Positions 1-11,790 of a stretch of DNA of 64,000 nt are shown piece by piece (the stretch's first letter is position 1; each line of letters opens with the position of its first letter). The position numbers were made by a program, and so were the translations under genes. Below the pieces are notes generated by a model. The model saw only the letters and a program-made list of their open reading frames with translations, ran no database searches and had not been told where the DNA came from. Source of the stretch: Sipunculus nudus (Eukaryota > Annelida > Sipuncula > Golfingiida > Sipunculidae); the NCBI GenBank assembly GCA_026874595.1, contig CM049322.1:38969340-39033339 (forward strand), in the 5' to 3' direction.

Positions 1-479
1 GAAATGAGTAACATCTCGAAAACAAGCATTTGTTCAATGTAAAAAGAACGGTAGCAATGATGTAATGGAAAAAGATAAACTGATTATCTAACTAAAATAC
101 ATTTACACTAACACGTTGCTAATATAACGGTGTTCATATGCGATTGGGAAGCGAAATGGATATAGGACCGAGTTGAATTATGATCTGTTTTCAGCCGTAT
201 TTCTACATGTGCAGCACTACCTAGATTTAGGTCAATGTGTAAACGAAAAAGTTTTGAAATCCTTTAATTGATATTAATAATTTAAATTATTTTCACAGGT
301 TAAAGAAGGCGAATTTCAATGCATTTAGGTGTAAATTTTGATGCTTTGAATGTACCGCGTACAGTGTGACCACGTCACGTCGCGTGTTTTTGTTGTGTCA
401 GTTGCATTGTAATTTCAGTAATAGTAAAACCTAAATAAACCGTTTAAACTACACTTGTGAGAAATGACTAATGTGAGAC

Positions 480-1040
480 AGAAAGAACTGTTTTAACATT
501 TGGGGTAATCCGGTTCACCATCTGGATCTAGGAATTTTTGAAAGGAAAAAGTCTGTTCTCTCTGATTAAAAAATAACTTTTTTTCCATGGAATCTTAACT
601 TAACTATCGACCGAGCAGCCAAAGCTTCAATAAACGCGCTTTTGAACACACGTCAGTGTTAACAATAAAAGATAATTTAAATGCAATCCTTTTTATGATA
701 ATATATGTGCGTGTGTGTGTATGTATGCACCACCGCCTTAAGGTCGCCAGTGTACTCGGCGGACCTTGTATCAGTACACTTTTCATTACCATGAGGGGCA
801 CCCTTCATAATAAAATCTAAAGTCGATTTAATATATATATACCAAACGCATCGCCCCCACGTTATTGTGTGCCTTTATCATTCGGCATTCTCATATTGGG
901 AACTGATTTCTTTGGCCGCTCTACAGTAAATAGGTCTCATTCTGTTTCTCTTCTTATTTGTGTTAATCACCACAAACTTCTGAAGCGATTCAAAGACTTC
1001 ACCTTAATTTCTTATAAATCACATTGACCCTTATCTGTCT
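480..1040 (-). repeat. Internal repeat R1 of the unit, copy A
   Basis: First of three diverged copies (R1, R2, R3) of one sequence inside each unit. Shared landmarks with R2 are a GGGG-run followed by ATCCGG and ATCTGGAT motifs, then a TATCGACCG block, then a block containing CACCACCGCC and TACTTGGCAGACC-like text. On the minus strand a 65-codon frame (604-801) is the counterpart of the R2 frame. Probably non-coding: the frames are short and drift between copies. Confidence 0.6.
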
Positions 1041-1774
1041 TATTATTCTCAAAAGTTTGATTTGAATTCGAATCTTTTCTTTTATACAGCGCCAATCCCT
1101 GGAAAACATTTCGACTTTGGACCTACATCAGGATGGATCAGAGTACCCATTTTTTTGCAGCCTGTAAGAAGTTGTCACACCATTTACCAACATGGTACAG
1201 GGGACAAGTTTGACCCTAAGCCATGAGCCAGAATCCTTTGGCATTTCCCAATGGCTGGCTGTTGAAGTCATGAAAGCGACCGAAATCAACGTCTATAATA
1301 ATATTCATGAGCACTATAACGTCATCAATATTTCTTTATGTGTACAAGAAATAACAGTCATGATGTGTTTGTCCACTCGAATACAATTGGTGTTTCTTAT
1401 AAAACAACATTTAAAAAAGTACCGTTAGTACTACGCCTAAGTTGTCCCGTTCTCTTAAATCTAAGAATGTGGGTGCTTCTCTCGTTTAAATAGATTGAGG
1501 TTCAACTATTTTAGTATGTTTCGTATTTCTTTTGACTAAATTACACAAATTACCATGGTACTTAACTTGGCAGTATCAAAATCCTGTGAGTAATATCACC
1601 ATAAGGACATTACTTCATGTTTTACGTCCGAAAACTTCCCCATAATTAGTACAGTACATAACAGTTTTTCTTCTCATTTAAAGCCCCAGAGACCATTAAA
1701 CATTTACATATTTTCAGGAACAAAATATCAACAATACATATAAAAGAATATACATCAACAATATACAACAAATT

Positions 1775-2890
1775 CCAGCTTGCTTGGTACTTCATAGCCC
1801 CAGCCAAGCGGGATAAAGTTTTTGTTTGCGATGGTTTGTTTGTTTGTTTGTTTTTCTGACAGTTAGCAACATTACGCAGAACGGATATTGATGAAATTTG
1901 CAGGATAGCTCGTCATTGAAACAAGGAACAAATAATTACATTTTGGGGGAGATCCGGATCAATATCTGGATCGTGAATTTTTAGAAAGAAAAACGCTGCA
2001 TGTCTTACAATGCCATATGGCTTAGGTCTGCGCTATCCGTGTGCAAATTTCTAGATACCGGTAAATCATATTCCCGTGTGATCTTAGATTAACTATCGAC
2101 CGAAGTGCCACACATTTAATTAAAGCACCGGTTACATAGACGTCTGTAATTACACTTTTGATCATCATATGTATATATATGCACCACCGCCTGTTGCTCT
2201 CAGCTGTACTTGGCAGACCTCGTATCAGTACTATTTCCATTGCTATCATAGAGATCCTTAATAATAACACCTAAAGAGGTAATGGTAATCGATTTCATAC
2301 ACATATGAGGCACATTGCCCTCGGGTTATCGTGAGCTTAATACATTTGCCTTTATCATTTGCAGATGCAATTTCCTCTACTACTTTTTATTAAGCAAAAC
2401 ACTTCCTTCCTCTTTTTCGTACATGTATCAGTCACCAAAAACTTCTTAGCCTACAAAGTTCTTCAGACCTGATACGATTACCTTACACGTCACCTGATCC
2501 GCTAGTTTATTTCCGAACAGGAAATTAAAAAGTCACCGTTGACTGGCAAGTTACCCCCCCCCCCCCTTTGCTGTCATATCCTTCACCAATGGATAATTCA
2601 AGCAAACTTAATTGAAAAAGAACAGTTAGTTCATCTTACTTTATTCCCCGAATAAGCCAAGTTTCAAAGTTTTGTTGTTGATTTTATATGAGCCAATTAT
2701 AAAGTTGCATGCTTTTACTAGGCGGTATCCGTGACTGCAAAAAATACAGACACATATACATTTCTAACTTTAAACTTTGGCATACTCCACGTGTGCACTT
2801 TTATATGAATCTAAAATGACTGTTTGAATGATTTAAATTCAGGTTGTTTGGCCAGACGTGCTAAAGATGTCCACACAGCATTACAAATGC
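1775..2890 (-). repeat. Internal repeat R2 of the unit, copy A
   Basis: Diverged homologue of R1 and of R3 (6,520-7,270). It begins with a CTTGCTTGG motif, passes a (TTTG)n run near 1,838, the GATCCGGATC/ATCTGGATC block near 1,950 and a poly-C run near 2,556, and ends near a TTTGGCCAGACGTGC motif. The first 300 bp resemble a dispersed invertebrate repeat family that I cannot name with certainty. The minus-strand frame at 2,022-2,270 is probably fortuitous. Confidence 0.6.
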
Positions 2891-3144
2891 GTACCGGATA
2901 AAGTGCCAACTGCGTATGGTGGGCCCTAGCGACCTAAACGTCGTGTGTGGGCGCTGAAGCGTCCCCAGGGAGCTACCGCCAGGAATTAAATTGTAAGGTC
3001 TTTGGAGTCAGTTAAAACCTGATTTTTTTTTAAACTTACCGCTGATGTCTCTTTCTGTTAAAGGTCAGTAATTTTGTGTAAACGCTTGTCCAAAGGAATA
3101 AGGTATAGTCTTGCTGTACTGCACATATTAATTTAAGAAATATA

Positions 3145-3775
3145 TTAACACATTCGCTGCCAATGACGTGTTTACCCGTCGTTTATTATGATTTCCCCAG
3201 TGCCAAGCACGTGCATACACGTCATTTATTTATAAGCCTTTTTCAGCAGGAATTCTCATAAATTAAACAATAAATTCTCTGCAGATAAGTAGTAGACCAT
3301 TTATAAAACAGTCTCGCAGTATGAAAATGAATTATTTGTTATTCAACAGCGTGCTGCATCATTCTAAAGCAGGAAAGATGTGAAGATGGTGACAAAATCC
3401 ACGGCTCCGGTCCATTGCCATGAAATAACTTTACGACGCGCTTCAGTTTGAAGTCGATTCCTTGTAAGAATACTACTTTGAATCAAACGAAAAGGAGGAT
3501 CGTAAAAATATGCAGCTAGTTTTATATTAGAGCACGTTTTGGCCACTTATTTACGACAGACCCAGTTGGGAGACCGACGTGTGATAGATCGCACCTTAGG
3601 TGTGAACTCAAGATAGCGAGGCGTAAGGTCGTTCAGGTGTATTGCCCCGCGAGGACAGGGTATTGCGCAATCAACAACAGAGGGCGCGTGCCACATGATT
3701 GACACACAGACCGGCAGTGTAATCAGAACGCGGCTGCAAATGATTCTTTCGGCTTATTTCTTGTTCCTTTTTTAT
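3145..3775. mobile_element. TTAA-flanked piggyBac-like element, 3'-truncated remnant (copy A)
   Basis: The left end begins with TTAA and the terminal motif TTAACACATTCGCTGCCAA, as at 18,414 and 40,720. The right half, including the right terminal inverted repeat, was removed by a deletion that joins about 3,775 to sequence matching 42,755. No transposase is present. Superfamily assignment rests on the TTAA target and TIR style only. Confidence 0.65.
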
Positions 3776-4185
3776 TTAAATAAATCAAACTTTTTTATAT
3801 TCCTACTGAACCAGAAACGACTAATGAGGATGATTGACGACGCATCCATGCAACTCCCGCGCATGTATGGCGAGCTTTTGGGACTAAAAATACGAATGTT
3901 TGTCCTTGCCAGTTGCATCTTTCGTGAAACAAAAACTTTATTGTTCTGAGAAGTATCGACTGTTACCTGCTTAACGGTAGACCTGTTTGCTTTAATATTT
4001 CCTGTTTTTAATGTCATATCACTGCTGTGGATCATTTATATGGCTCAATATAAAATGATGATTAGTACTTCCTTTCATGAATCTATTGATTATTTACAAT
4101 GTATGTAAAGAATACATTCAGGTTTGCAGCTAGGATTCACGGACTGAATGGGGTTGGAAGGGGAGTCATATCTGTCGGCTTGAGC

Positions 4186-4186
<1 letters not shown>

Positions 4187-4253
<67 letters not shown>
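4187..4253. repeat. (TA)n microsatellite, copy A
   Basis: Uninterrupted TA repeat at a site that is also a TA tract in copies B (21,832-21,890, interrupted), C (43,155-43,219) and D (62,575-62,688, interrupted and longest). Open frames of alternating Tyr-Ile across it are artefacts. Confidence 0.95.
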
Positions 4254-4255
<2 letters not shown>

Positions 4256-5439
4256 TCCACAATACCTGCAGAAGAAAGTGAAATGAAACAATAATTTAAG
4301 CATGACTAACATTTTCATGATTTTAACATTTTTGTTGTCATATAATGTTTATTCATTATACCTACAGCTTAAAAACAAGTGTCTTAATTAGTTTAGTTTC
4401 TTGGATTTTCTCCTTTTTGTTCCTTTCTATTAATTGGCTTCTTTGATCATATGCTAAAGGGCTTTATAACGGTAAAGAACAATTAATAAAAATATGTACG
4501 ATTTTAATATGGAGTGGGAAATTACATTTCGAATGTGCAAAATTGGGTCTTGTGGAAATATCCATGATTCAATAAGTCCATCTGAAATTATTGAGCTCTG
4601 ATTGTCAGTGTTGTCAGCACCATTATTTAGGAAGTAATATAAACTTCTTCCGGCACAAAATAGCTAGAGTTTGTTAATAATTACCCACAGTATGTTATAA
4701 ATCCAATAAATCTTTCAAGTAGGGAAACTGGATAGCTGGCTTTATCTTCTCGAAAAAATGATCACCATTTGTTTTGTTTTGTATGTAAGGGTTAATAACA
4801 AGTGTTATTTATTTTTTCTTCTAGTTTTTGTTGCATTAAATAAAATATAAGATTCAGTTGATACACTAATATATAAAGTATTTTTCATTGGAATGAATGA
4901 ATGACTAACAATGGGTAAAAAATGAAACGATATATGTGAAAATAACGTATTGGCATGTAAAAAATAGGATTGACTCTTACACTATTCACATGTGCCGTAC
5001 GGTGTATCTAATCGTTGCTGAAGTATTACGATTAACCCCCCCCCCCCCCGTCCTGTACCTTTACGAAAAGTCCAAACAGTACTATAAACTGAGGTTACCA
5101 TGTGCATGATGATAATATTCAAATTCCTCTCTGACTTTGTTTTTTATTCTTTATACTGTAACCATGAAACCATGTGGAATACGATTTAATCGGATCTGTG
5201 GTAGCAATCGGAGATAATGCCAAATTATTTAGCAAATAATTATTGTACAGACACTGGGGCCTAACACTGTCAGCTTCCTGGAGGGGAAAAACATGTTTTG
5301 CAGGTGTAGAGATGGTGCACATAAATCAAATATAATCTAATCCACTCTAAGAAAATATTGAATATAAATGTTTTCACTGATAATATACATTGTTTTAGGG
5401 ATTGAAGCAAGAGAACGAATCAGCAAAAACACTACCAAA

Positions 5440-5610
5440 GACTTAGCGCCATGTCAGCCCGTAAAACAGCCAGCAGCTCAAGAAGAGGGTCATCTTTATA
5501 ATCTTAACCATTATTATGACTTGTGATATCCTCTGTCCAAATTTAGGATTGCGGTTAAATCCCACACTTTAAGTTTACAGCGAGAACTTTGTGAGTATGA
5601 CGTCAAGTTT
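5440..5610 (-). pseudogene. Decayed death-domain-like exon, copy A
   Basis: Read on the minus strand, this stretch matches the frame at 26,230-26,535 residue for residue over several blocks: a LDVILTKFSL-type block against DDVILTNFPLKT, then FNRNPKFGQRI against LNRNTESGQRI. It contains in-frame stops where the other copy reads K and L, and no flanking open frame. It is a broken paralogue carried in the duplicated unit; the same sequence lies at 44,400-44,569 (C) and in reverse at 59,728-59,900 (D). Confidence 0.6.
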
Positions 5611-6519
5611 CTGTCTTGTGTTACACTAAGCTACACGGAAATCATTCAACCCACTAAGGTTTAATCTTTTCTCATTAACTAAAATACATAGAACACATAC
5701 AAACAATGCTTAGGGTTGTTTCTTTTTTTCGACATAACATTCATAACAAAATATCCCCTAATCACAAGAATCACTCTTCTTAAACATGTTACTGAAATTT
5801 GTTCATCACGTCATAGACGTATTTACCACAAGGTTGAAATGAAAGACATAGTCAAAGCCATGTCAGGTTTAATAATCACTCTATCAGAGCATTGAATCTG
5901 AGATAAACCAGTTACAGTTTACTAGAAAATGCAAAATATCGATAACCATAACCACATGATACACTGTAGGAAGCAAATGTAGATGTTCAGAGGTATATCT
6001 ACAAGAAATAAGGGTAACGTTCCTAAGGTCAAATTGAATATTATCAACACGACAACAAGTCCTATTAAAGTGATTAGACAAAGGTTTTTTTTTGTTCTAC
6101 ATTTAGGAAAACATTAGAGTTTAACATAAGAAAGTGCAGAATTATTTTCACTTATATATCAGTAATATGTTCGGTTTCTCGCTCCATTTTAGCTGATCGA
6201 TTTAAATAAAAAATGAGATAATTCATTTACCCATATCCATACACTTAATTCTAAAACTGTTTGCAGACTTACTTGGTAGAAAATACACTGGCAAGGACCT
6301 TGGTTTACATATATCCTTATGAAAAACACTTCAAAAATTGACACAGATCCCCTTCAAAACTATCATGTGATTCCCTAATATATTTGGCTGAGCGTCAAGA
6401 CTTGCGAATTTTTCTTCTTATTGAAAGCCTTTGAGAGGAAATAACACCCTTTTCCGAGATTGGAAATGTCCTGTAGTATATAAAAACATTATTACCAGGT
6501 ACTCTTCATGGGCTGTTAT

Positions 6520-7270
6520 TAAAAAAGAACTCTAGCTTGCTTGGCACACTATAAGATATACTTCCATGGCTTCCTAAATTAATCATCGACCGTCTTGCCA
6601 CGCCTCTCATCAAAAACTTTTTAAACACGCGCCTTTGATTACCATCAAAGATACATGTAAATACGACACCTTTATTCGACAGACGTTTCAGTACCTTTTA
6701 TCATAACCATCAAAGGCATATTTTCATACCAGAAACGTATATGTAAGTCATACATTTGGCTTGCCATATGAAGATATAATTTCTTAATCTTATTCGGCTT
6801 CTTTTCCATGCATATATCAGTCACTTCGAGCCTCTCAACAAAGTCTCTGATACCCGATTCGATTACCTCACACGCTGCCTGATCCACTAATTCATTTCCG
6901 AACAGAAAATAGTACCCGTTGAATGGCTATTAATTTCTCACCCCCTGCTGATGTCATATCCGTCATCAAATTTGAGTTCAAGCAAACTTTATGTAAAAAG
7001 AACAGCTAGATCACCTAACATTTGTCGCTGTTGCTATCATTACAACCCTGAATAATCTATGATTCAGTGTTCTGTCACCGATTTTATGATTTTGATTGCT
7101 GTCACTAGGCTGGAGCCTTGACTAAAAAATGTTACCGACACATTTACCATTCTTCCCTTAAAATTAGGCATACACTATGTGAGCAAATTTATAAGAATCT
7201 AAATGACTGCTTAATTGAGTTAAAATTGAGTTGCTAAGCCAGGCTTGCTTTACATACCAAATCCGTGGAG
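6520..7270 (-). repeat. Internal repeat R3 of the unit, copy A
   Basis: Homologue of R2: it shares the CTTGCTTGG start, the ATCGACCG block, TTTCCGAACAG, the TGATGTCATATCC block and the closing CTAAGCCAGGCTTGC-type motif. On the minus strand a 71-codon frame (6,672-6,887, starting MDQAACEVIESG) looks protein-like, and R2 retains a recognisable but stop-containing version of it. I do not recognise the family. Confidence 0.6.
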
Positions 7271-8930
7271 GTGTCAAATTCAACCAAAGATCGCTACCAC
7301 TATGCTTAAACCCCATTCTGTTTAAGGGGCGGCATTTTGTGTGATCTCATGTCCTAAGCAAAAAGCATAATCCCAGTGAGCCAAATAGCTCTGTGTTAAT
7401 AGAAAGTTTGGTTTTGATCACACGAAGTTATGACAGCTTCAAATAGATATAGCCTTTAACAAAGGTGGTTGTGGTGAGTGCTTTGGACAGGGACATTTGA
7501 CAGGCTACGTCCGATCAGTTCTCAGCAGAGTTCAGTTAATCAATTTTTCTCTGGCAAGCATTGATTCAAGAAAAAAACCCTAGCTATTTATAATAAGTCA
7601 AGGTAGTCATAATAAACCAAGAACCACACTCTGCAGTGCAACGGCAGAGCGACATAAAGAATGGCCGCCCGCTTATCGCTAAGTGGGCCCATGTACTTTT
7701 ATGAGTAATGCTTTTTATGTGGTATCACTGATGCGGCTTAGATTTATGGCTGCAACTAAAATGATATTTAGTACTATCTGGTATTGGTCACGTATAATAT
7801 ACATGTTAGTTAGGGGCGTAGACAGGATTTACGGGAGGCGAACGGGGATGTCATACCAACTGGCCGTAGCTGGTATGGGTGGGTCGTAGCACAGTTTTCT
7901 AATACATATTGCATATTTATCCACATTCCTAACAAATAGTACTGACTAAAAGATTACTAATCTATGCAAAATATTTAAAATTTAGCAAACTAGCACGCAT
8001 GAAAAAGTGTCTTACAGATAGAAAATGTGCTTAGGACGACAAGACTTTAATTCATTTTCAAAATACTTTGGCATATCCTTTGCATTTTCCAGGGTCAAGG
8101 ATGAATCAGTGATTGGCATAATTGGTGACAAGGCATTTATTCAGCAAATAATGAGCTATTTCCATAGAAATTAGGGTGGTGGCCTAATTATTTCAAGTTC
8201 ATGCAAATGTACAGGTGTCTCTTTCATTGTGCGCTCAAGCCCCGGGCGTCAATTGCTAAGGCGTGTAGATACACAGCGCTCGCTGTAATCCTTACTGGGT
8301 GAACCCAGGCGTGTAAAGACACAGCATTCGTGCTAATCTCGAATTTTCTGGGCTGTTCGCGCTCTATGAGCGCGTGTCTTGTATTGTTCTTTGGGCGCGT
8401 GTGTATTATGTATTGTTGTGATCTTTGCATTGTTCGTGAAATAGAAGTTTCTAGGCTTTGGGTTGATACATGATTAAATTAGGGGCTGTGTTTTGAGCCC
8501 AGTGGAGGAGGGAGAAAAATTCCAGCGGACACGGAAGAGTGTGGGTCAGTTTGTGGACCTTTCCGATAATTGCAGAATTTATAGATCTTCTTCGAAATTT
8601 GTAACGGATTTTATACAGTCTTCAGTTTGCCTTTGGGACGATTACCTGAACTTCACTTTTTGATTACAACAGATTGTTTTCGAGATTACGTTGAACATAT
8701 TTTCTGAGAAGATTTACGTGAACTGTTCATCTGGATTATATGTTGTAAAGGACATGTTGAGCTGTAACAGTGGTGGTATCCAGAAAAGCAGGATTCCGAA
8801 CACTTTGGTTTTGTATACTTTATTTATTATACTTTTTGATTGTATTGATTTACTGTTATACTGTTGTTATACTGTGTAATTGTTTTGATTTAGTGTATTG
8901 TTTGTAATGTAGACATTTCACGCTGCCTAG
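7271..8930. other. Gene-free flank leading into the retroelement LTR region, copy A
   Basis: No convincing gene. A 68-codon plus frame at 7,683-7,889 is shared by A and C only. From about 8,170 the sequence gains GC-rich imperfect direct repeats (two GGCGTGTA.A.ACACAG units near 8,260 and 8,310, and GCGCGTGT motifs). It probably belongs to the 5' LTR or leader of the Ty3/gypsy element; its left boundary cannot be fixed because A, C and D share the same flank. Confidence 0.4.
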
Positions 8931-9024
8931 TGTTACGGAATATGATTTTTATTTATCTCCATGACAAAATTCACGCTCGTCACGACTACGTGATCTGTTG
9001 CTATAAGGTTCCGTAACATAAAAT

Positions 9025-9041
9025 TGTGGGCTTGTTTGGGA
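9025..9041 (+). promoter_or_regulatory. Candidate primer binding site, copy A
   Basis: Seven bases after the TTCCGTAACA terminus lies GTGGGCTTGTTTGGGA. It matches the tRNA-Pro-type retroviral primer site if several C positions have become T. Equivalent segments occur at 47,984-48,001 and, reversed, at about 56,273-56,290. Confidence 0.4.
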
Positions 9042-9159
9042 GGCTTAATAGTTTTGAAAATTTATCAGGCCTTGACCGAGACACATTGTTTACATTATAT
9101 TGTTTACAAGATTGATCTCAGTGTTTTTGTTTTTGTTGTTATTGCTTTAACATCTTAAC

Positions 9160-10189
9160 ATAGCAGATTTCAAACCTGATGCATTTGTTGAAGATCCCGA
9201 CCTTGATCAACTTAAACAGTTGACAAAAGATCAGTTGTTGCGTTTTAGACAACACTTAGGGTATGTGTGAATAAAAGCTTTAAGAAAGCCTGATATGATT
9301 GCTAAAATCATGCAAGATCTAGTTAGCAAAGGTTTAATTGAAGAGAGTGAAGTAGAAACATAAAAAAAGTGACAACCTTGCAGTTAGGATTAAAAAAGTT
9401 GACATGAGCTAGCATTAAAAGAAAGTGAAGAACATCAAAGAGAAAGACTAGAAAAAGAAATTGAAAGAGAAAGACTAGAAACAGAAAAAGAAATAGAGTG
9501 AAAACAACTGGAGTTAGAACGACTTAAACTAGAACATGGTCTACTTGCTGCCTCAACTCACAGTTTCGATGTTACTAAACACATTAGACCTGTCCTACCT
9601 TTTCAAGAAAATGAGGTTGATATATATTTCTTACACTTTGAGAAGGTAGCTAAAAATTTACAATTGGCCTAAGGAAAATTGGATTATGCTATTACAAAGT
9701 GTATTGACTGGCACGGCCAGAGAAAGAAGGTTATGACTTAGTTACGGAGGCTTACCGCCAGAAATTTAGATATTGGGAAAGCAAAACAACAGAACTATGT
9801 AGAATTTGCTAGGACAAAAGAGCAGTTGTTTAATCATTGGTGTAGTTCTAAAAATGTAATGAAAGATAATGAAAATTTTCGCCAGTTGATTTTGCTTGAT
9901 GAATTTAAGCTCTGCATTAACGCAGGTGTTAAAACCTTTCTTGATGAAAAAATTCCTGAAACACTTGACATTGCTGCTCAATTAGCTGATGATTATTCAT
10001 TAACACATTACTACCAAATCAAACCAGTCATTCACAAACAAGAATGTAAATCAGTATGGTCAAAAGAAGTTTAAGGTGCAGACACCCAATAATAGTAGTT
10101 CTGATAGATCAACAAAGTCCATTGCTACACCTCAGTCCATGTCCACTCTGTCTAAATCCAACAAAAACTGCTGGAAACTTGCAAATTAA
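9160..10189 (+). pseudogene. gag pseudogene, copy A (zinc knuckle deleted)
   Basis: Frames in order encode an N-terminal segment (ADFKPDAF...), a charged coiled-coil region rich in E, R, K and L, a FDVTKHIRPVLPF capsid block and a SCAN-like C-terminal domain ending ETLDIAAQLADDYSLTH. The start codon reads ATA, a TGA interrupts the first 70 codons, and more stops follow. Compared with copy C, an 11-bp deletion near 10,006 shifts the frame, and a 60-bp deletion near 10,167 removes the CCHC zinc knuckle. Not translatable as Gag. Confidence 0.8.
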
Positions 10190-10377
10190 CCGAGGAGCAA
10201 ACCACCTGGTTTTGATTCAAAATCTGTGCAAAGCACAGTACCAGAGCCAAGCTCTTTTCAAGTAAATAAGGGGTAAAACTCCTTTATTGACTCTAAAAAA
10301 ACAGTACGATGCTACAGAGGCCAACGTGCCGTCTGAATCAAAAGAAGAATCCGTAGCTTGCTGGGTAAAAACCTCAT

Positions 10378-10800
10378 TTGATTCCTCCGAGAAATTTAAT
10401 AAGGCTAGGTCCTCCTAGATGGAGTATCCTCAGAATTAAGCTAAGTCCTGTTATGACTCTTGTTAGAGTATTACAAATGAGGGCAGGTCCTCTTATGACA
10501 AAACAGAAGTCTGTTCCGCTTCACAGTATACATTTAAAGTCAGATTTGATTTCTGGGAATATTACTGTGGGTATAAGAACAACTTTACCCTTTAAGGGAA
10601 TTCAGTTGCTGCTAGGCAGTGATGTTGCAGGTGACAAAGTACAGCCTTTACCAATAGTGACAGAAAAGCTGTTACTTGATCAGGACACTGATCCTGAAAA
10701 TCAGGAAATTCCTGGCTTGTATCATTCATGTGCTGTAACTAGATCTATGGTCAAGAAAAAAACCCATATGAGGATAATTGTCCAGATTATAACACTCTAG
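10378..10800 (+). pseudogene. Retroelement protease region, copy A
   Basis: A 140-codon frame contains the block LLLGSDVAGDKV preceded by FKGIQ, the C-terminal signature of Ty3/gypsy aspartic proteases. The DSG-type active-site segment is not visible in the frame. It lies between gag and integrase, as expected. Near-identical at 49,408-49,830; a shortened version lies on the minus strand at 54,524-54,793. Confidence 0.75.
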
Positions 10801-10809
10801 GAGTCACTA

Positions 10810-11790
10810 GTGACCTGTCTAACAACTCGCCCGTACAGGATGCAGCATTTTCAAGGTCGGAACTTATCACGGAACAGCATAAGGACCCTAATATATCATG
10901 TTTGTTTCCCGGGGCAGTTTCTAAAGATGAACTGTCACAGAACCCAGTTTGTTTCTATGTTAAAAATGAAGTGCTTATGCGTAAATGGCGACCACCTGAT
11001 GAGTGGGCCATCAAACATCAAATAGTTATGCCCAAAAGAAATTCTAAACATGGAACAGGAGGCTCCTTTATCTGGTCATTTAGGTATAAATAAAACTTTT
11101 CAGAAAGTTAGTACACGCTTATATTGGCCTAACCTCAGGACAGATGTTGTACAATATTGTAAATCATGCCACACATGCCAGGTGGTAGGCAAGCCCAATC
11201 AGAATCCTCCTAAAGCCAAACCTCGGCCTATTCCTGTTTCGAGGAACCATTTAGTGCCATTATTGTTGTTTGTGTTGGACCACTGCCCAAAACAAAATCT
11301 GGACATAAATATTTGCTGACAATAATTTGCGCATCTACCAGGCAATACCATTGCGCAAAATTAATGCCATAAGAATTGTCAAGGCTCTGACCAAATTTTT
11401 AACCACTTTAGGATTACCAACATCCGTCAAGTCTGACCAAAGTCTATTTTTATGTCTGGCTTTTTCCAGCAAGTTATGCTTAAGCCAGGTATAAAACAGT
11501 ACAGCTCTTCGCAATACCATCCTGAAAGTCAGGGCGCCCTCGGGCGTTTTCACCAGACATTAAAAAAACATGATAAGGAGTTATTGCTATGACACCAAAA
11601 AAAAATTGGGATGAAGGAATCCACCTATTGCTGTTTGGTGTCAGAGAATCATTTCAAGAGTCCTTGGGTGACAGTCCCTTTGAACTAGCTTTAAACACTC
11701 AGTTCGCTGTCCATTAAAAATGCTTAAAGAAAAATCTTGTGTGAAAATCCTGATTCTCTTAGTTTTTTTTGCGGCATGTCTCAGACTTTT
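10810..11790 (+). pseudogene. Integrase pseudogene, copy A (truncated)
   Basis: Broken across three frames. It shows the zinc-binding region (GHLGI, then WPN, then YCKSCHTCQ), a degenerate first catalytic block (VLDHCP) and a core with KSDQ, YHPESQGAL and a downstream WDEG...VRESFQESLGDSPFEL block. The position expected to be the catalytic Glu after QGAL reads Gly. The GPY/F-like tail seen in copy C is missing because the copy stops at 11,790. Confidence 0.8.

Larger units (their letters stand above)
1..11790 (+). repeat. Segmental duplication, unit copy A (GPCR part outside window)
   Basis: Position 1 aligns directly with 15,259 (copy B) and 37,646 (copy C), and the match to C runs to 11,790. 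A and C look almost identical by eye; B differs more often. Relative to C, A lacks about 1.39 kb at 3,775 and lacks 60 bp and 11 bp inside the retroelement gag. It keeps 72 bp near 160-230 that C has lost. At 11,790/11,791 the retroelement integrase sequence switches abruptly into the 3' flank of GPCR1. No intact gene is seen in this copy; it holds internal repeats, a truncated TTAA element, a microsatellite, a decayed death-domain exon and a broken Ty3/gypsy element. Confidence 0.9.
8931..11790 (+). mobile_element. Broken Gmr1-like Ty3/gypsy element, copy A (gag-PR-partial IN)
   Basis: Decayed element in the same orientation as the copy at 47.9-52.7 kb. It contains the TGTTACGGAA...TTCCGTAACA terminus (8,931-9,018), a primer-binding-site-like segment (about 9,025-9,041), gag, protease and integrase. 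It ends abruptly inside or just past the integrase core at 11,790, where GPCR1 flank begins. No RT or RNase H is present. Many in-frame stops are shared with copy C, showing the element was already dead when A and C separated. Confidence 0.85.

Noticed and set aside
4099-4281. Frames with long Tyr-Ile runs at TA microsatellites (also 25.7, 28.5, 43.1 and 62.6 kb)
   Set aside because: Direct translation of (TA)n; no coding evidence.
7683-7889. 68-codon plus frame conserved between A and C
   Set aside because: A and C are near-identical throughout, so conservation is uninformative, and no domain is recognisable.
10995-11040. CTGATGAG motif reminiscent of a hammerhead ribozyme core
   Set aside because: No matching GAAA arm and stem at the right spacing, and the bases encode the conserved integrase segment RPPDEWAIKH.
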